Shown here one piece after another: positions 61,291 through 64,000 of a stretch of 64,000 nucleotides of DNA. How positions within the stretch are numbered: position 1 is the first letter of the stretch; the number at the start of each line of letters is the position of its first letter. A program made the position numbers and the translations under genes. Source of the stretch: Daphnia carinata (lineage: Eukaryota > Arthropoda > Branchiopoda > Diplostraca > Daphniidae); assembly GCF_022539665.2 (NCBI RefSeq), contig NC_081331.1:7285534-7349533 (forward strand), written 5' to 3'. Under the pieces are notes generated by a model, which saw only the letters and a program-made list of their open reading frames with translations, was not told where the DNA came from and did no database searches.

Positions 61291-63585
61291 TCCTAATCTT
61301 TTATTAATTTTTTTTTTTTTTTGTCGTCAGCAACTTTAAACGCTAACCGAAACAAAACAAAAAGACTTTATCCGATAGATAAAAAAAAAAAATGTACATC
61401 GCTAAGTATTCCACTCCTCCCATTTCCTAGCTAACGGGAGGAACGGCTCTATCTTTTTTTGTTGTTCCACTCGAGCGACTCGGACACACTTTATAAGTGC
61501 TTGAATTCGTGGTTCGCAGGAGGGAAGGCGATATATTCAAATTTGCTCGTGCACAGCCCGTATTCAAATGAAACAAAAACCTAACAAATACAGACATGGG
61601 CGTCCATCACTCCCATAAGGATCTGATGTTTGCCCGTATAAAACATTTTAGAACAAAATATTTAAAAAACGAAAAAAAAAAAAAAATATGTAATAAAATA
61701 AGAGGAATGGTGAGCGGATATGTCCGCTTTCTTCGTCGACGTCTGATGATTTCTGTATAAATGCTGAGGGAGGTTAGGGCATTTTAGTGTAAAAGCGAAC
61801 TCAACGGTCAACACGTGGACTTTTTGAAATTGAATTCCCTCATATTCTTTCTCCTCCGCTTTTTTTCTCTCTCTCTCTCTTCTTTTTTTTAAATACTCTA
61901 TCCCAGAATCCGACAAATTCTTTATAATAATATATCCATGTATATATATAAAAAACTACACCCAACTTGTAAGAAGCTTTGAAAAAGTATGAGGAAGCAG
62001 CTCAAGAGAGGGAAAAAAAAGGTGGCGGTGTTATCTTTCATACCCATTCCAACGGTCTCTCCCTTTGCCCTTTATACGTCCATATACATGTACGTATATA
62101 TACATACACATATGAGAGAAAAGAGGGGTCTGTCAGTTACGGTTGGACCAATCTTTCACGTAAGATATCCAGTGGCGGGCTTCTCTCTTTTTTTTTTCTC
62201 GTTTTTTTTTTCTCTCTCTCTTTTTTTTTTATAAATATAGTATTCTTCCTCCCATGTACACTCTCTCTGCCTCTTTCTGTCTCTCTCTCTCTGCCGGAAA
62301 AGGGAAGAAAGTCTTCTTGTTCTTTTCAAGGGAACTTGCGAAAAAAATCTCACAGTTCTCTATGATGCCGTCTACCAACTTCCAGCTCTTACCTAAAGTG
62401 TTCGTCGTCTCTTCTTGTTTTTTTTCTTTTGTGTGAAGGAAAACTAAAAATATACGCCATCCGGGAACTAAATGTTAGAAATTTTGTATATTCCATATTG
62501 TTGTGTTCACATGTTTGGCCAAGAACAACAAGATTTGACATTGATTCGATAAAAGACATTAAGCATAGATCGTCTCGATTAAATAATGTAGGTTTGATTT
62601 GCTTGTTGAAAGAAGTACTATTATTTGGTCGTTGACAAATGCCCATGTATAGGAAGCAAAAAACAGTAAAAATAAAAAAAAAAAAAAGATAAAAGAAAGG
62701 CAATGACATAAAAAATAAAATCTGTTTGGAACGCTGTTATCTGCACCATTCTATAAACCAGCTGATGCCTTCCTCCCTCCTGTTGGTTGACCCCACTTTG
62801 TATAGGCTGCAATTCTTCGTCGATGACGCAAAGCCTAGTATATTACAGAATAGGTAGATTTTTTTTTTTCCTCGTACAAGAGTTCATGTCTCGTCAATCA
62901 CTCTAGACCATCACCGGGCAATATTCATTCTGCGTGTAACGAAGGTGTCGGACAATGCGATTTAGGATCTTGACTACCACACAGCTGGCAGAATAGGTAT
63001 AGAAAAAAAAAAATATGATTATCGTTCATCGCATTTACAACCAGCACTGATACCATCCCACAACTTGCGGAACGGCTATAAAAAAAAATAATCACAATAA
63101 TGAACAACAAAAAAGAAGAGGGAAAAGAAAACATTCAATAGTCTTCAAAAGAAAGTATGTACAAAAAAAAAGTATACTAAAAGCATTAAAACTGGCGCTA
63201 TATATGTTTACATGTACAAACTGAAAGGAATTTACAAATACGACAAGACGAGGATGGACAAATCAATCTGATTTGTCGTTTTGATTTGATTTTTTTTTTT
63301 TAGGCAGCATCAACGTCAAACGTTCCGAGGTAAATAATGGTAACCCAAGTACCGCTTAAAAAAAGGAAATAAACGGAGCCATACACTGATTTCCTTGCGA
63401 TGCATGTAAGTGTAGTGGTTGGTGAAATTGGTAACCATTGAAGGCTGCAACGAACAATGAAGCACATGTGTACATTGAATGCCGCTGTCTACATTTGCTA
63501 CGTTTTGCAAATGCGTGTGACTTTCCAATATGGAACACGCGCACCAACCAGACAGCAAAAAGAGAAAAATACAAAAAAAAAAAAA
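61291..63585. other. Gene-poor region
   Basis: No gene recognised. CT-rich tract at 61867-61880, pyrimidine tract at 62184-62290. Both strands are open around 62430-62700 without recognisable motifs. Confidence 0.45.
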
Positions 63586-63912
63586 TCAGACGAAAATTCG
63601 TTTTTCAACGGAACTTAGCTCATTAAAAACAAAAAGTGGGCTAGTAAACACTGGCGATTTGGTAGGTAGATGATCGGTCGACGAAGCCCAAAAAAGCTCG
63701 ACTAGAACACAGCTCGCAAAGGTAAAGGTAGTTAACTGAGCGATTATGCCGAGATATTCGGCAGTGAGAACGGCCGATGTGAACACCCAATCAGCATAAA
63801 TAGTCCATCCCATTGATTGCTTTTCTGTGTGTGGTGAGCCATTAATTGGAATCCCTGGCTGCCTGTCTGCTGTGCTGGGCCCCAACTGGCGACGACGTTT
63901 GATTTTCTCCAT
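63586..63912 (-). CDS. Candidate small membrane protein or exon
   Basis: A 108-codon minus frame from ATG 63912 to the stop at 63586; an in-frame TAA lies upstream in the A run. It begins with a basic stretch MEKIKRRRQLGPST, then GIPINGSPHTEKQ, followed by a long hydrophobic segment (WTIYADWVFTSAVLTAEYLG and IIAQLTTFTFASCVLVELFW) that could form one or two membrane helices, and a Ser/Thr/Pro-rich tail. Composition is free of simple repeats, unlike most of the preceding 50 kb. No family recognised; as the window ends nearby it could be part of a neighbouring gene. Confidence 0.28.
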   Translation of the reverse strand: MEKIKRRRQLGPSTADRQPGIPINGSPHTEKQSMGWTIYADWVFTSAVLTAEYLGIIAQLTTFTFASCVLVELFWASSTDHLPTKSPVFTSPLFVFNELSSVEKRIFV

Positions 63913-64000
63913 CAAAGTCGATTGTTTTCCATTACTACCTACTTTTTTTTTTTAAATCTTTAGGTGTAGGTTGAATTCTGGTTTTTCTTCGTTGTTGTCC

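Noticed and set aside
62389-62709. Minus frame of 106 codons with ordinary middle part
   Set aside because: The other strand is equally open here, the ends are low-complexity, and no motif or splice support was found.

Overview
The window looks like nuclear DNA of an arthropod, most probably a branchiopod crustacean such as Daphnia. This is inferred from about 40% GC, introns of roughly 55-100 bp with GT...AG ends, and the mix of gene families. No database was searched. It has two very different halves with a boundary near 11 kb.

The first 10.5 kb is compact and gene-bearing. From left to right it holds: a decayed multi-exon transposase on the minus strand with the hallmarks of the KDZ (Kyakuja-Dileera-Zisupton) class (78-1314); a cluster of hairpins and a MITE-like inverted repeat (2038-2816); a scrap that resembles a non-LTR retrotransposon tail; an intact four-exon TTC9-type tetratricopeptide gene (+, 3677-4547); an unexplained open frame on the minus strand; a secreted C1q-domain gene with a 12-nt first coding exon that is now broken by frameshifts and an in-frame stop (+, 5328-6569); a two-exon gene for a single-pass membrane protein with two PPxY motifs (+, 7816-8984); and, tail to tail with it, a four-exon RRP15 ribosome-biogenesis gene (-, 9480-10517). 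All exon joins were worked out by hand from splice signals, reading phase and family similarity.

The remaining 53 kb holds no gene I can name. It is packed with poly(T)/poly(A) runs (up to T32), G or C runs (up to G19), CA/GA/TA microsatellites and polypurine tracts, which create many spurious Phe-rich or Lys-rich open frames. A few patches have ordinary composition and plausible splice sites. The best is a four-exon candidate on the minus strand (12424-13669) whose exons join in phase and start with a properly bounded ATG. Others at 11.2, 40.1, 54.8, 61.2 and 63.6-63.9 kb are listed at low confidence. For an organism with short introns such a long empty stretch suggests a giant intron or a regulatory landscape of a developmental gene; this is inference.

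The named genes do not form a pathway: RRP15 acts in the nucleolus, the PPxY protein in membranes (possibly as a NEDD4-family ligase adaptor), TTC9 as a soluble scaffold, and C1q proteins outside the cell. They are separate neighbours, as is usual in a eukaryotic genome.
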